Below, in pieces: positions 14,992-23,353 of a stretch of DNA of 25,816 nt (position 1 is its first letter; each line of letters starts with the position of its first letter). Source of the stretch: Desulfomicrobiaceae bacterium (lineage in GTDB: Bacteria > Desulfobacterota > Desulfovibrionia > Desulfovibrionales > Desulfomicrobiaceae); the NCBI GenBank assembly GCA_003530935.1, contig DPEO01000080.1, forward strand, positions 1-25,816, in the 5' to 3' direction. A program made the translations under genes and the position numbers. Below the pieces are notes generated by a model. The model did no database searches and was not told the origin of the DNA. It worked only from the letters and a program-made list of their open reading frames with translations.

Positions 14992-15864
14992 TTATCCTTT
15001 CAGCGCTTCGGCGCCGCCGACGATGTCCATAAGTTGGGTCGTGATGCTGGCCTGACGCGCCTTGTTGAAGGCCAGCGTCAAGCTGCCCACCATTTCGTCA
15101 CAGTTCTTGGTCGCATTGTCCATGGCGGTCATGCGGGCGGCATGCTCGCTGGCCGACGTGTCGAGCAGGCCGCGATAGACCTGCACCTTCACGTACCGCG
15201 GCAGGAGTTCTGCAAGCAAGCCTTCCACCGACGGCTCGAAGATATACTCGCTCTTGGGGCCGTTGACCGCTTCCGCGCTCTCGGTCTGGGCGGGAAGGAT
15301 CTGAGCCGCCATGGGCTCCTGCTTCACAATGCTCACAAACTTGCCATAGACGATGTGCACTTCGTCAAAAAGGCCGGAGAGGTACCCCTCGATGACCAAA
15401 TTCCCCGCTTCGCTGGCCAGCTGAAAGTCGAAGCTGTTCATGTGCTCCGGAAACTGGGCCACGATTTCGTAAGAGGTCTTGCGGATGAAATCCCGACCTT
15501 TCTTGCCAATGCAGATAAACTTGACAGTCTTGCCCTCGGCTTCCTTCTGCTTGGCCAAACGCAGGGCCGCATTGCAGAGGTTGGCGTTGAAACTTCCGCA
15601 CAACCCTTTGTCGGAAGTGACGAGCACGATACCGATGGTTTCCACTACCTCGCGTTTGGCGAGCAAGGGATGCACGCCGGGTTCGACGCGGGAAGCCAGA
15701 TCGACGAGAATGTCATAGAACTTATCGGCATAGGGACGGAAGCGCTCAATGCGATTCTGGGCGCCACGCAGCTTCGCCGAGGCGACCATATTCATCGCCT
15801 TGGTGATCTGCTTGGTCTTCTTCACGCCCGTGATCTTGTTTTTGATGTCCCTGAGCGATGCCAT
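14992..15864 (-). CDS. atpG: ATP synthase F1 gamma subunit
   Basis: This 290-residue protein is the gamma subunit, the rotating coiled-coil shaft of F1. It starts with M-A-S-L-R-D-I-K-N-K-I and the I-T-K-A-M-N-M-V-A-S-A-K-L-R helix (21-34), and ends with a long helix containing M-D-N-A-T-K-N-C-D-E-M and L-A-F-N-K-A-R-Q-A-S-I-T. The middle has the S-D-K-G-L-C-G-S-F-N segment. AAGGAG lies six to seven bases before the ATG. Length agrees with the family. It stands between alpha and beta as in most atp operons. Confidence 0.98.
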   Translation of the reverse strand: MASLRDIKNKITGVKKTKQITKAMNMVASAKLRGAQNRIERFRPYADKFYDILVDLASRVEPGVHPLLAKREVVETIGIVLVTSDKGLCGSFNANLCNAALRLAKQKEAEGKTVKFICIGKKGRDFIRKTSYEIVAQFPEHMNSFDFQLASEAGNLVIEGYLSGLFDEVHIVYGKFVSIVKQEPMAAQILPAQTESAEAVNGPKSEYIFEPSVEGLLAELLPRYVKVQVYRGLLDTSASEHAARMTAMDNATKNCDEMVGSLTLAFNKARQASITTQLMDIVGGAEALKG

Positions 15865-15882
15865 GAATGACTCCTTCTCGAA

Positions 15883-17391
15883 CTAGGCTTTGAATCCGGC
15901 CTTGAACTCCTCGATAGCAGCGGCGAGCTTCTTCTCGGTCTCGGCGCCAAGGTCCTTGGTAGTGGCGATTTCATTCAAGACGTCGGCCTTCTGGTTGCGG
16001 AGGAACTCCAACAACTCTTCGCCGAAGCGGATCGCCAGCGACACATCTACGTCATCCAGGTAGCCGCGGGTACCGGCGTAGAGCACCGCCACCTGCTCTT
16101 CCACGGGCAGCGGCTGATACTGAGGCTGTTTGAGCAGTTCCACCAGGCGCTCACCGCGAATGAGCTTGGTCTTGGTGGCCTGGTCGAGGTCGGAGCCGAA
16201 CTGGGCAAAAGCCGCCAGCTCGCGGTACTGGGCCAAATCCAAGCGCAGGGTGCCGGCCACTTTCTTCATGGCCTTGATCTGGGCGGCGCCACCCACGCGG
16301 GACACGGACAGACCGACGTTGATGGCCGGACGAATGCCTGCCATGAACAGGTTGGGCTCCAGATACACCTGACCATCGGTGATGGAGATCACGTTGGTGG
16401 GAATGTACGCGGACACGTCGCCGGCCTGGGTTTCGATGATGGGCAGCGCGGTCAGCGAACCAGCGCCCAGGCTGTCGTTGAGCTTGCAGGCGCGCTCCAA
16501 GAGGCGGGAATGGAGGTAGAAGACGTCGCCGGGGAAGGCCTCACGTCCCGGGGGACGGCGCAGCAACAGAGACATCTGGCGGTAAGCCACGGCCTGCTTG
16601 GACAGATCATCATAGATGATGAGGGCATGCCGACCGCTGTCGCGGTAGTACTCGGCCATGGTGCACCCGCAGTAGGCAGCGATGAACTGCAAGGGCGCCG
16701 GCTCCGAGGCCGTAGCGGAAATCACCGTGGTGTACTCCATGGCGCCGTTGCGCTTCAGGGCTTCCACCACCTGGGCCACGGTGGACTTCTTCTGACCGAT
16801 GGCCACGTAGAAGCAGTGGATGTCGCTGTTCTTCTGAGCGAGGATGGCGTCCACGCAGACTGCGGTCTTACCCACCTGACGGTCGCCGATGACGAGTTCG
16901 CGCTGACCGCGACCGATGGGGGTCATGGCATCGATGGCCTTGAGGCCGGTGTACATGGGCTCATGCACCGACTTTCGAGCGATAATACCCGGGGCCTTGA
17001 TCTCCACGTTGCGGAACTCCGTGGCCTGAATGGGTCCAAGGCCGTCAATGGGATTGCCCAGGGGGTCGATGACACGGCCCGTCACGGCGTCACCCACGGG
17101 CACCTGGAAGATGCGGCCGGTACGCTTCACCAGGTCGCCTTCCTTGATGTGATGGCCTTCACCCAGCAGGGCCACACCCACAGAATCTTCTTCCAGGTTG
17201 AGCACCATGCCCATGAGACCGCCGGGGAACTCCAACAGCTCCATGGCCATGGCGTTTTCGCAGCCGTACACACGAGCGATACCGTCACCCACGGACAGCA
17301 CCACGCCAGTTTCGCTCATCTCGACCTTTTTTTCGTAGTTTTTGATCTGGCCTTCGATGATCTGGCTGATTTCTTCTGCTTTGATCTGCAT
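15883..17391 (-). CDS. atpA: ATP synthase F1 alpha subunit
   Basis: This 502-residue protein is the non-catalytic alpha subunit of F1. The nucleotide-binding loop is G-D-R-Q-V-G-K-T at 169-176 (V replaces the more usual T). The N-terminal part has V-L-S-V-G-D-G-I-A-R and L-G-N-P-I-D-G. The segment D-D-L-S-K-Q-A-V-A-Y-R and a following L-L-R-R-P-P-G-R-E-A-F-P-G-D block are characteristic. The start ATG is five bases after the atpH stop, and the ribosome binding site GAGG lies within the end of atpH. Confidence 0.99.
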   Translation of the reverse strand: MQIKAEEISQIIEGQIKNYEKKVEMSETGVVLSVGDGIARVYGCENAMAMELLEFPGGLMGMVLNLEEDSVGVALLGEGHHIKEGDLVKRTGRIFQVPVGDAVTGRVIDPLGNPIDGLGPIQATEFRNVEIKAPGIIARKSVHEPMYTGLKAIDAMTPIGRGQRELVIGDRQVGKTAVCVDAILAQKNSDIHCFYVAIGQKKSTVAQVVEALKRNGAMEYTTVISATASEPAPLQFIAAYCGCTMAEYYRDSGRHALIIYDDLSKQAVAYRQMSLLLRRPPGREAFPGDVFYLHSRLLERACKLNDSLGAGSLTALPIIETQAGDVSAYIPTNVISITDGQVYLEPNLFMAGIRPAINVGLSVSRVGGAAQIKAMKKVAGTLRLDLAQYRELAAFAQFGSDLDQATKTKLIRGERLVELLKQPQYQPLPVEEQVAVLYAGTRGYLDDVDVSLAIRFGEELLEFLRNQKADVLNEIATTKDLGAETEKKLAAAIEEFKAGFKA

Positions 17392-17396
17392 AGCCT

Positions 17397-17948
17397 CTAC
17401 TCACCTCGTTTGATATTTTCCTTCAAAATCTGCAGCTGGGCCCGAATGCTGGCGTCAAGGACCTTATCCCCGATCTTCAGCACCAATCCACCGATGATGT
17501 CCTGATCCACCTCGTAATCCAGGACGATCTTGCGACCGGAGTCCTTCTGCAGCTTTTCCACCACCGCCTTTTGCATGGCATCCGTGAGACGAATGGCCGT
17601 CACCACCTTGCCCCGCACCACGCCTTGCGCCTCGTCCAGAAGCTTGGCGTAGTCAGCGCTGATTTCCGGCAAAAAGCCCAAACGGTTTTTGTCCGCCAAA
17701 AGCATACAGAAGTTGCGCACCATGGGGCTGGCAGAGACCTTGTCCAAAAGGGACGCGGCCACCCCCCGCTTTTCGTCCAGCGAAAAAATCGGATTCCGAA
17801 AGATCCGCAAAATCTCGGGCGCCGCTTTCAGGACCTCAGCCAAGGCTGCCAACTCAGCCCCATACTTGGCCACCGCAGTCTTACCTTCGGACGAAGCTAC
17901 GGCGAACAGGGCCTTGGCATAACGTTTTGCAACGATGTTCCCTGTCAA
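17397..17948 (-). CDS. atpH: ATP synthase F1 delta subunit
   Basis: This 183-residue protein is the delta (OSCP-like) subunit that ties the peripheral stalk to the top of F1. It begins I-V-A-K-R-Y-A-K-A-L-F, the family's N-terminal phrase, and ends with a domain containing D-Q-D-I-I-G-G-L-V-L-K-I-G-D-K-V-L-D-A-S-I, the family's C-terminal signature. Translation starts at TTG (17946-17948), overlapping the b-subunit stop by four bases (TTGA), with an AAGGGTGG-like site upstream. The preceding gene also uses TTG. Confidence 0.96.
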   Translation of the reverse strand: MTGNIVAKRYAKALFAVASSEGKTAVAKYGAELAALAEVLKAAPEILRIFRNPIFSLDEKRGVAASLLDKVSASPMVRNFCMLLADKNRLGFLPEISADYAKLLDEAQGVVRGKVVTAIRLTDAMQKAVVEKLQKDSGRKIVLDYEVDQDIIGGLVLKIGDKVLDASIRAQLQILKENIKRGE

Positions 17949-18514
17949 TTGAGCACCACCCTTTTGAGATATTCGTTGACCAATTCCTCATGCTCTTTCT
18001 TCTTGAGCTGCTTCTTCACCATGGCTTCAGCAGCCCGGGCGATCTCTTCCGCCATGCGTTCCCGCACGGCGTCCACCGCCAGCTTGAGCTCCTGAGAGGC
18101 CGCAGCCTCGGCCTGAGCCAAAATCTGCGCAGCCTGCTTCTCGGCCTTCTCCACGATCGCCGCTTTGAGCGCCTCGCCCTGCTCCCGAGCGTCTGCCAAG
18201 ATCTGGGCTTTTTCCGCCTCGATATTGGCGATGCTCGCTTCTACCTCCAAGAGCCGGCGCTCCGCATCGGCTTTGCGTTCGTCGAGGTCGTTGAGATCTG
18301 CTTCGATCTGCTTGGTGCGGCCGGAGAAAAAGTCCGCAGCCCGCTTGCCGGCGAACTTATACACCAAAAAAGCCACAATGCCGAAATTGACGAAGCGATA
18401 CACCAAGTCGAGCCACTTATTGTGCTCGCCCCCCTCGCCGCCGCTCGCGAAGGCCGTTGCGGCAAAAAACACCGCCGCAAGGGCCACCACCCCGACAGTC
18501 TTCAATCGTTTCAA
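17945..18514 (-). CDS. atpF: ATP synthase F0 b subunit
   Basis: This 189-residue protein is a peripheral-stalk b subunit. It has two hydrophobic stretches: residues 7-23, which look like a signal peptide ending A-F-A-S, and 38-53, the membrane anchor (F-V-N-F-G-I-V-A-F-L-V-Y-K-F). A long charged helix, rich in A, E, K and Q, follows to the C-terminus. The extra N-terminal segment makes it longer than b subunits of about 156 residues. The start is TTG at 18512-18514 with AAGGAGG about eight bases upstream. It forms a stalk with the b'-like protein encoded just before. Confidence 0.94.
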   Translation of the reverse strand: MKRLKTVGVVALAAVFFAATAFASGGEGGEHNKWLDLVYRFVNFGIVAFLVYKFAGKRAADFFSGRTKQIEADLNDLDERKADAERRLLEVEASIANIEAEKAQILADAREQGEALKAAIVEKAEKQAAQILAQAEAAASQELKLAVDAVRERMAEEIARAAEAMVKKQLKKKEHEELVNEYLKRVVLN

Positions 18515-18561
18515 TCTTCAGCCCTCCTTAACTCCACCAAAGTTACGACAAAATGCCGAAC

Positions 18562-18984
18562 CTACCCCCGAGCCAAGACCTTGGCCGCCACCTGCTTGGC
18601 GAAGGCAGCCACCTGACCTTGCAGCGCCGCAAGGGCAGCATTTTTCTGGGCTTCGATTTCCTGCCGGGCCGCGGACAACTTGGCCGCCGCCGCCTCAGAG
18701 GCCGCTGCCAGCTTGCTCGCTTCCAGCGCAGTCCCCTCTTCTTTGAGGGCCGAGCGCACCGCCTGCGCCTCACTGCGAGCTTCGGCCAAAGCCTGCCGAT
18801 ATCCAGCCAATTTGGCCTCGGCTTGGGAGGTGAAATCCTCCACGGTCTTCAGCCGGTCTGCCATAACCTCTTCCCGTTTCTTGAGAATCCCCCGAATGGG
18901 GCGAAACAGGAGGAGATTCAGCACGGTCAGGATGATCAGGAAATTCACCAACTGCACAAAAAATGTGGAATCGAGATCAATCAT
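18562..18984 (-). CDS. atpF': ATP synthase F0 b'-like subunit
   Basis: This 140-residue protein has one N-terminal membrane helix (about 8-27, F-F-V-Q-L-V-N-F-L-I-I-L-T-V-L-N) followed by the F-R-P-I segment seen in b and b' subunits and a long alanine- and glutamate-rich helix. It lacks the extra N-terminal hydrophobic segment of the following b subunit, so the two genes encode different stalk chains, probably a heterodimer. AAGGGGG lies close before the ATG. It is the first gene of the operon. Confidence 0.93.
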   Translation of the reverse strand: MIDLDSTFFVQLVNFLIILTVLNLLLFRPIRGILKKREEVMADRLKTVEDFTSQAEAKLAGYRQALAEARSEAQAVRSALKEEGTALEASKLAAASEAAAAKLSAARQEIEAQKNAALAALQGQVAAFAKQVAAKVLARG

Positions 18985-19031
18985 GCCGCCCCCTTGTACG
19001 AGTATGTGAATTTTTGTTCAAAGTGGGGTTG

Positions 19032-19060
19032 GCCCTAGCCGATTCCCCCCGTGGTGTCAA
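19032..19060 (-). promoter_or_regulatory. Weak candidate promoter of the ATP synthase operon
   Basis: On the minus strand a perfect -35 TTGACA (19060-19055) lies in the 169-base gap before the first atp gene. At 17-base spacing the -10 would be TAGGGC (19037-19032), a poor match. The remaining leader would be about 45 bases. The operon could also be fed by read-through from rodA, since I see no strong terminator in the gap. Confidence 0.25.
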
Positions 19061-19153
19061 AGGCTTTTTGTCGAAAACACCAGGCTTCAGCCCCGCCAAC
19101 GCCCTGTTGCATCTGCGCGTGCAGGAATCAATCGTCCTGTTTTTCACGTAAGA

Positions 19154-20260
19154 TCAGCGTTTGAACATGAAGCGGCGCATAGCCACGTTGACCACCAATG
19201 CGACCATACAGAAGTTCACCAAAAGCGAACTGCCGCCGTAACTCAAAAATGGCAGCGGGATCCCTACCACCGGCATGATGCCGAGGACCATCCCCATGTT
19301 GATGAGGACCTGCCAAAAGAAATAGAAAAAAACCCCAGACGCAAGACAGCGGCCAAATTCGTCCTTGGCCTCTACGGTGACCAAATAAATTTGGTAGAGA
19401 AAACAACAGAATAAAAAAAGGACCAAGATACTTCCCACAAATCCCCATTCTTCTCCCAAGACGGCAAAGACGAAATCCGTGTGCTTTTCCGGTAAAAAGC
19501 GCAATTGACTCTGCGTTCCCCGCAAAAATCCCTTGCCCCAAAATCCGCCCGAACCAATGGCAATCTGCGACTGAATGATATGGTATCCCGCGCCGCGGGG
19601 ATCTGCAGTGGGATCCAAAAAAACCAGGATACGCTGTTTCTGATATTCCTTGAGAAAAAACCAGCCAAGGGGAGCGAGTGCAGGGATGCCTACCGCAAGA
19701 GTCTTGAAAACCGCAGGGCGCAATCCCTTGAACACAATCATTCCCCCCACGATGAGCAGAATATTGAGCGCCGACCCCAAGTCGGGCTGCTTGTAAATCA
19801 ACGCCGCCGGGACCAGGGCAGCAGCAACGACCTTGGCAAGCTCCCGCCAGCCCAAATACCCTTCCATGCGGGATAAAATCTTAGCGACAACAACAATGAC
19901 CGCAACTTTCACCAACTCCGTTGGCTGCAGATGCAGTGGCCCCAAATCGAGCCAGCGTTGCGCCCCGTACACGGTCTTACCTAAAAAACGAACCCCCAAA
20001 AGCAGCAGAACGCCCACTCCGTATGCCGGCCACGCCAAAGCTCTGAGGTGTCGGTAGTGAATCGCGACGCCCACCACGAAAACCCCTGCACTCAGCGCTC
20101 CCCACACGAGCTGCTTGCGGAAATACGACTCCACCCCCAAGCCGTCTTCGAGACGCAAGGAGCTCGCGGAATACAAATTGGCCACACCGATCCCAAAGAG
20201 CAGCACCAGCGCCACAAGCAATCCCCAAGGCACATGGCTGAAAAGACGACGGTCCATCAT
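19154..20260 (-). CDS. rodA: Rod-shape glycosyltransferase RodA
   Basis: This 368-residue SEDS-family membrane protein polymerises lipid II glycan strands for cell elongation together with PBP2. About ten membrane segments are visible. Conserved marks are G-A-Q-R-W-L-D-L-G followed by Q-P-T-E-L-V-K, Q-P-D-L-G-S-A-L, the loop L-P-E-K-H-T-D-F-V-F-A-V-L-G-E-E-W-G, and G-I-P-L-P-F-L-S-Y-G-G-S-S. The first ATG (20260) overlaps the mrdA stop in ATGA and has GGGAG seven bases before it; a second ATG follows immediately. This is the last gene of the shape cluster. Confidence 0.97.
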   Translation of the reverse strand: MMDRRLFSHVPWGLLVALVLLFGIGVANLYSASSLRLEDGLGVESYFRKQLVWGALSAGVFVVGVAIHYRHLRALAWPAYGVGVLLLLGVRFLGKTVYGAQRWLDLGPLHLQPTELVKVAVIVVVAKILSRMEGYLGWRELAKVVAAALVPAALIYKQPDLGSALNILLIVGGMIVFKGLRPAVFKTLAVGIPALAPLGWFFLKEYQKQRILVFLDPTADPRGAGYHIIQSQIAIGSGGFWGKGFLRGTQSQLRFLPEKHTDFVFAVLGEEWGFVGSILVLFLFCCFLYQIYLVTVEAKDEFGRCLASGVFFYFFWQVLINMGMVLGIMPVVGIPLPFLSYGGSSLLVNFCMVALVVNVAMRRFMFKR

Positions 20261-22050
20261 GGCGCTTCTCCCAAGCCAAAAAGCGCGTCCAGCATGGCGC
20301 CCACCACCGGTCCGGCCTCGGAGCCGCCATGGCCACCGTGTTCCACGAAGGCCACCACCGCGTAGTGCCGACCGTCTTTTTCCGCAAAAGCGGCAAGCCA
20401 CGCATGATCTCGATACTTGTATGGAATATCTTCGGTGTCCTTCTTCTCGTAGCGATCCATGAGCTTCACCACCTGGGCCGTGCCGGTCTTGGCGCCCACC
20501 CGAATGCCGGGGCGAGCGAGCATCCGCGCGGTCCCGCCATCTTCGCGCACCACCGCCACCATGGCGTCGGCGATCATGCGACGCGTGGCATCGCTCATGG
20601 GCAGGCGCCCCTGCTCCTCCGGAGTGTCCGAAGCCAAAAGGAGCGGCCGCAGCAGTCGGCCACCGTTGACGAGGGCCGCCACCAAGCGGGCGATCTGCAT
20701 GGGGGTGGTCACCACATACCCCTGGCCGATGGACATGTTGATGGTGTCTCCTCCCACCCATTTCCGCCCCAAACGCTCCCGCTTCCACGTCGGCGAGGGG
20801 ACCAAACCACGACGCTCGTGGGGGAGATCCACTCCCGTCGCTTCTCCAAGACCACAGCGCCGGGCGAAGTCGCTTATCACATCCGCTCCCAGCCGCTCCC
20901 CCAGAGCATAGTAGTAGACATCGCACGACTCCCGGAGGGATTTGCGCAAGTCCACCGTGCCATGCCCCCCGCGGCGCCAACAGCGATAGACGCGGTTGCC
21001 TATGGCATATTTTCCATTACAATAAACCGTTGTGGACGCCGTGATCGCCCCGCTTTCCAAGCCCGCACCAGCCATGACAAGCTTAAAAACCGATCCTGGC
21101 GGGTAGGCGCTCTGAATCGGCCGGTTCTGCATGGGATGCAGCGGGTCCTCCACCAAGGCCCCCCAGCGCTGGTGCGAGATACCAGTCACAAAATCGTTGG
21201 GGTCATAACTCGGCGAGCTCACCAGCGCGAGCACGTGGCCCGTGTCAGCATCGAGCACCACCACCGCCCCGGCTTTTCCCGCCATGGCCCGCACTCCTGC
21301 CCGCTGCAGCGGCAATTGCAGCGCCAAACGCAAGTCTTCTCCAGGGACAGGGGCGCGCAGGCGGCGGGAGTCGAGCTCCCGCCCCACGGCGTCGACCTCG
21401 AATTCTTCCAGCCCCTTATGCCCACGCAAACGCCGCTCCAAAGCCAGCTCCACGCCAAGTTTTCCCACATTATCGCCCAAGAGCAGTTCCGGATCCTGCG
21501 CCAGCTCTTTGTCGTTGGCACGGGCCACGTACCCGAGCACGTGAGCGAGCAGCGCGCCTGTAGGATAAAACCGCTTGGGCCGCACCACGACACTCACCCC
21601 TGGCCAATGATGACGCTCCGCCTCGATTCGCGCCACAGTATCAAAGGGAATGTTGGACACCACCACCTGCTCTTCAAAGCTCTTGGTGCGCCGCTTGCCT
21701 TGCTCGAAACTCTTTTGCAGCCACTGCCGGTCCTCTCCGGTCCACGAGGCGATTTGATCCAAAGTGGCCTCGATGTCCGGACACTCTTCCCGCACCACGG
21801 CAACGGCATACGCAGGAACGTTTTCCGCCACCAGGGTCCCATAGGCATCACGAATCACTCCGCGAGGAGCATACAGTACTCGCTGACGGATGCGGTTTTC
21901 CTGGGCTTTATCGCGGTAGACATCCGCCTTGACCACCTGCAGATACCACAAACGCACCCCAAGTGTTGCGAAAAGGAGCACGCACAACACAAGGAGCACG
22001 TTGGGGCCAGCCCACAGGGGAGTGTCTTGCGAAGGCTTAAACCGCTCCAT
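20257..22050 (-). CDS. mrdA: Penicillin-binding protein 2 (elongation transpeptidase)
   Basis: This 597-residue class B penicillin-binding protein crosslinks peptidoglycan during elongation. It has one N-terminal membrane helix (about 17-36), a pedestal domain starting with R-x-Y-L-Y-like N-R-I-R-Q, and a C-terminal transpeptidase domain. Active-site motifs are S-V-F-K at 320-323 (S320 nucleophile), S-C-D at 375-377 in place of SxN, as in many PBP2 proteins, and K-T-G-T at 521-524. The P-P-G-S-V-F-K context is typical. The ATG lies 14 bases inside mreD and has GGGAG before it. It works with RodA, encoded next. Confidence 0.97.
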   Translation of the reverse strand: MERFKPSQDTPLWAGPNVLLVLCVLLFATLGVRLWYLQVVKADVYRDKAQENRIRQRVLYAPRGVIRDAYGTLVAENVPAYAVAVVREECPDIEATLDQIASWTGEDRQWLQKSFEQGKRRTKSFEEQVVVSNIPFDTVARIEAERHHWPGVSVVVRPKRFYPTGALLAHVLGYVARANDKELAQDPELLLGDNVGKLGVELALERRLRGHKGLEEFEVDAVGRELDSRRLRAPVPGEDLRLALQLPLQRAGVRAMAGKAGAVVVLDADTGHVLALVSSPSYDPNDFVTGISHQRWGALVEDPLHPMQNRPIQSAYPPGSVFKLVMAGAGLESGAITASTTVYCNGKYAIGNRVYRCWRRGGHGTVDLRKSLRESCDVYYYALGERLGADVISDFARRCGLGEATGVDLPHERRGLVPSPTWKRERLGRKWVGGDTINMSIGQGYVVTTPMQIARLVAALVNGGRLLRPLLLASDTPEEQGRLPMSDATRRMIADAMVAVVREDGGTARMLARPGIRVGAKTGTAQVVKLMDRYEKKDTEDIPYKYRDHAWLAAFAEKDGRHYAVVAFVEHGGHGGSEAGPVVGAMLDALFGLGEAP

Positions 22051-22513
22051 GCCGCTCCCGCTGGAACAGCATTATATCCAGCATCAACCAAATCAGAAAA
22101 AAAACGCCCCATTGCAGGACGACGTGATCCCAAGATGGAAAAGGTACGCGTATGTCATGCAAAACCGCGACCATCCCATACGCCACAGGCATCCATACCG
22201 CCAAAAATGCGGAATACCCTGCCATAAAAAGGAGATTATGAGGATCAAGATGACGGGCGATGAATAGAAAGCTTGCCCACAAGCCTGCCATGGCCAGAGT
22301 TGCCCCCAAAGAAAACGAAGAAAGCCCCTCCTGCACAACCATCACCACGAGGGACGCGGCCAGAGCAGGAGCACGGCGGGTGCGCTGGAGCCACGGAAGC
22401 ACCATAGGGGAGAGGAAATCGAATCCATTAAAAAATTCCTGCCCCCACAGCGCAAAACTTGCGCCCAAAAGCCACCAGAGCGGCATTGGGAGCCGGGGTA
22501 CACAGGTCTTCAT
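22037..22513 (-). CDS. mreD: Rod shape-determining protein MreD
   Basis: This 158-residue membrane protein has about five hydrophobic segments and fits MreD in size, position and pattern (for example the L-x-x-G-x-T-L-A-like stretch S-L-G-A-T-L-A-M near the middle). Sequence conservation in MreD is low, so the assignment rests largely on the gene order mreB-mreC-mreD-mrdA. The ATG overlaps the mreC stop in ATGA; the 3' end overlaps mrdA by 14 bases. It would bridge MreC and the PBP2-RodA pair at the inner membrane. Confidence 0.88.
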   Translation of the reverse strand: MKTCVPRLPMPLWWLLGASFALWGQEFFNGFDFLSPMVLPWLQRTRRAPALAASLVVMVVQEGLSSFSLGATLAMAGLWASFLFIARHLDPHNLLFMAGYSAFLAVWMPVAYGMVAVLHDIRVPFPSWDHVVLQWGVFFLIWLMLDIMLFQRERHGAV

Positions 22514-23352
22514 GGCTGAGTCTCATTGGCAGAAGGAGGCTCAGGCCGCCGCAGCACCACGACCTCTTCCAGCGCGGCCATGTCCACCACCGGCTGCGCC
22601 GTAACCTTCTGGAACAAGGCATCCTCGCTCGGAGCCACAGCCGTGACCCGGGCCACTGGAATGCCTCGGGGAAACATCCCGCCCATTCCCGAAGTAACCA
22701 AAAGCTCTCCCTCGGTCATATGCTGCCCCAGCGGCACATAGCGCACCTCCAAGGGCACATCTGGACCTTGGCCGCACGCCACTCCAGGGACCCGGCCATC
22801 CTGAGAGACTACAGGCACTCGACTCGACGGGGCGGTGATGAGGGTCACCACGGAAAACGACCGGCCCGCGCGGGCCAGCCGTCCCACAAGGCCTGCAGCG
22901 GCGCGCACCGGTGCGTCGTCCCGCACGCCGGAAGAAAGCCCCACGTCCAGCACCAATGCATCCAAAACCATGCCTGGCCCCGGCTGGTGGGCCACCACCC
23001 GCGCCCCCTGACGCTCCCATCCCTGAAGCTCGGGCAAGGCAACGAGCTCCGCCAAACGCCGGGCCTCCGCCGCCTGTTCGCGCAGGCGTGCCACCTCCTC
23101 CTGAAGCTCGTGCACCTGCGCCCGGAGATCCTCGTTTTCCTGACGCACCCCCACCAAATAGATATACCGCTCCCAGATATCCCGCACTCCCCGTTCCACG
23201 GCCCGGCCCGGACGGAACACCCACCCGGCCGCGTCCAGCCCCAAGACTGCGGTCAGCCGATCCACGACCCCGGTCTTGGCATTCCAGGTGTAGAGGCCAA
23301 AATATGCCACCAAAGGCAGGAGCACCGCCAGGATGATCAAACGCGGACGCAC
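22510..23352 (-). CDS. mreC: Rod shape-determining protein MreC
   Basis: This 280-residue protein has an N-terminal membrane helix (about 5-22), a coiled coil near 72-105 (E-N-E-D-L-R-A-Q-V-H-E-L-Q-E-E-V), and the MreC beta domain in the periplasm. Typical segments are G-L-V-G-R-L, S-S-R-V-P-V-V and L-V-T-S-G-M-G-G-M-F-P-R-G-I-P-V, the last very characteristic of the family. Translation starts at GTG (23350-23352), one base after the mreB stop. It scaffolds PBP2 in the elongasome. Confidence 0.96.
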   Translation of the reverse strand: MRPRLIILAVLLPLVAYFGLYTWNAKTGVVDRLTAVLGLDAAGWVFRPGRAVERGVRDIWERYIYLVGVRQENEDLRAQVHELQEEVARLREQAAEARRLAELVALPELQGWERQGARVVAHQPGPGMVLDALVLDVGLSSGVRDDAPVRAAAGLVGRLARAGRSFSVVTLITAPSSRVPVVSQDGRVPGVACGQGPDVPLEVRYVPLGQHMTEGELLVTSGMGGMFPRGIPVARVTAVAPSEDALFQKVTAQPVVDMAALEEVVVLRRPEPPSANETQP

Positions 23353-23353
23353 G

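Noticed and set aside
20329..22227. 632-codon plus-strand frame opposite mrdA
   Set aside because: The minus strand encodes an intact PBP2 with all active-site motifs; the plus frame has low-complexity composition and no recognisable domain.
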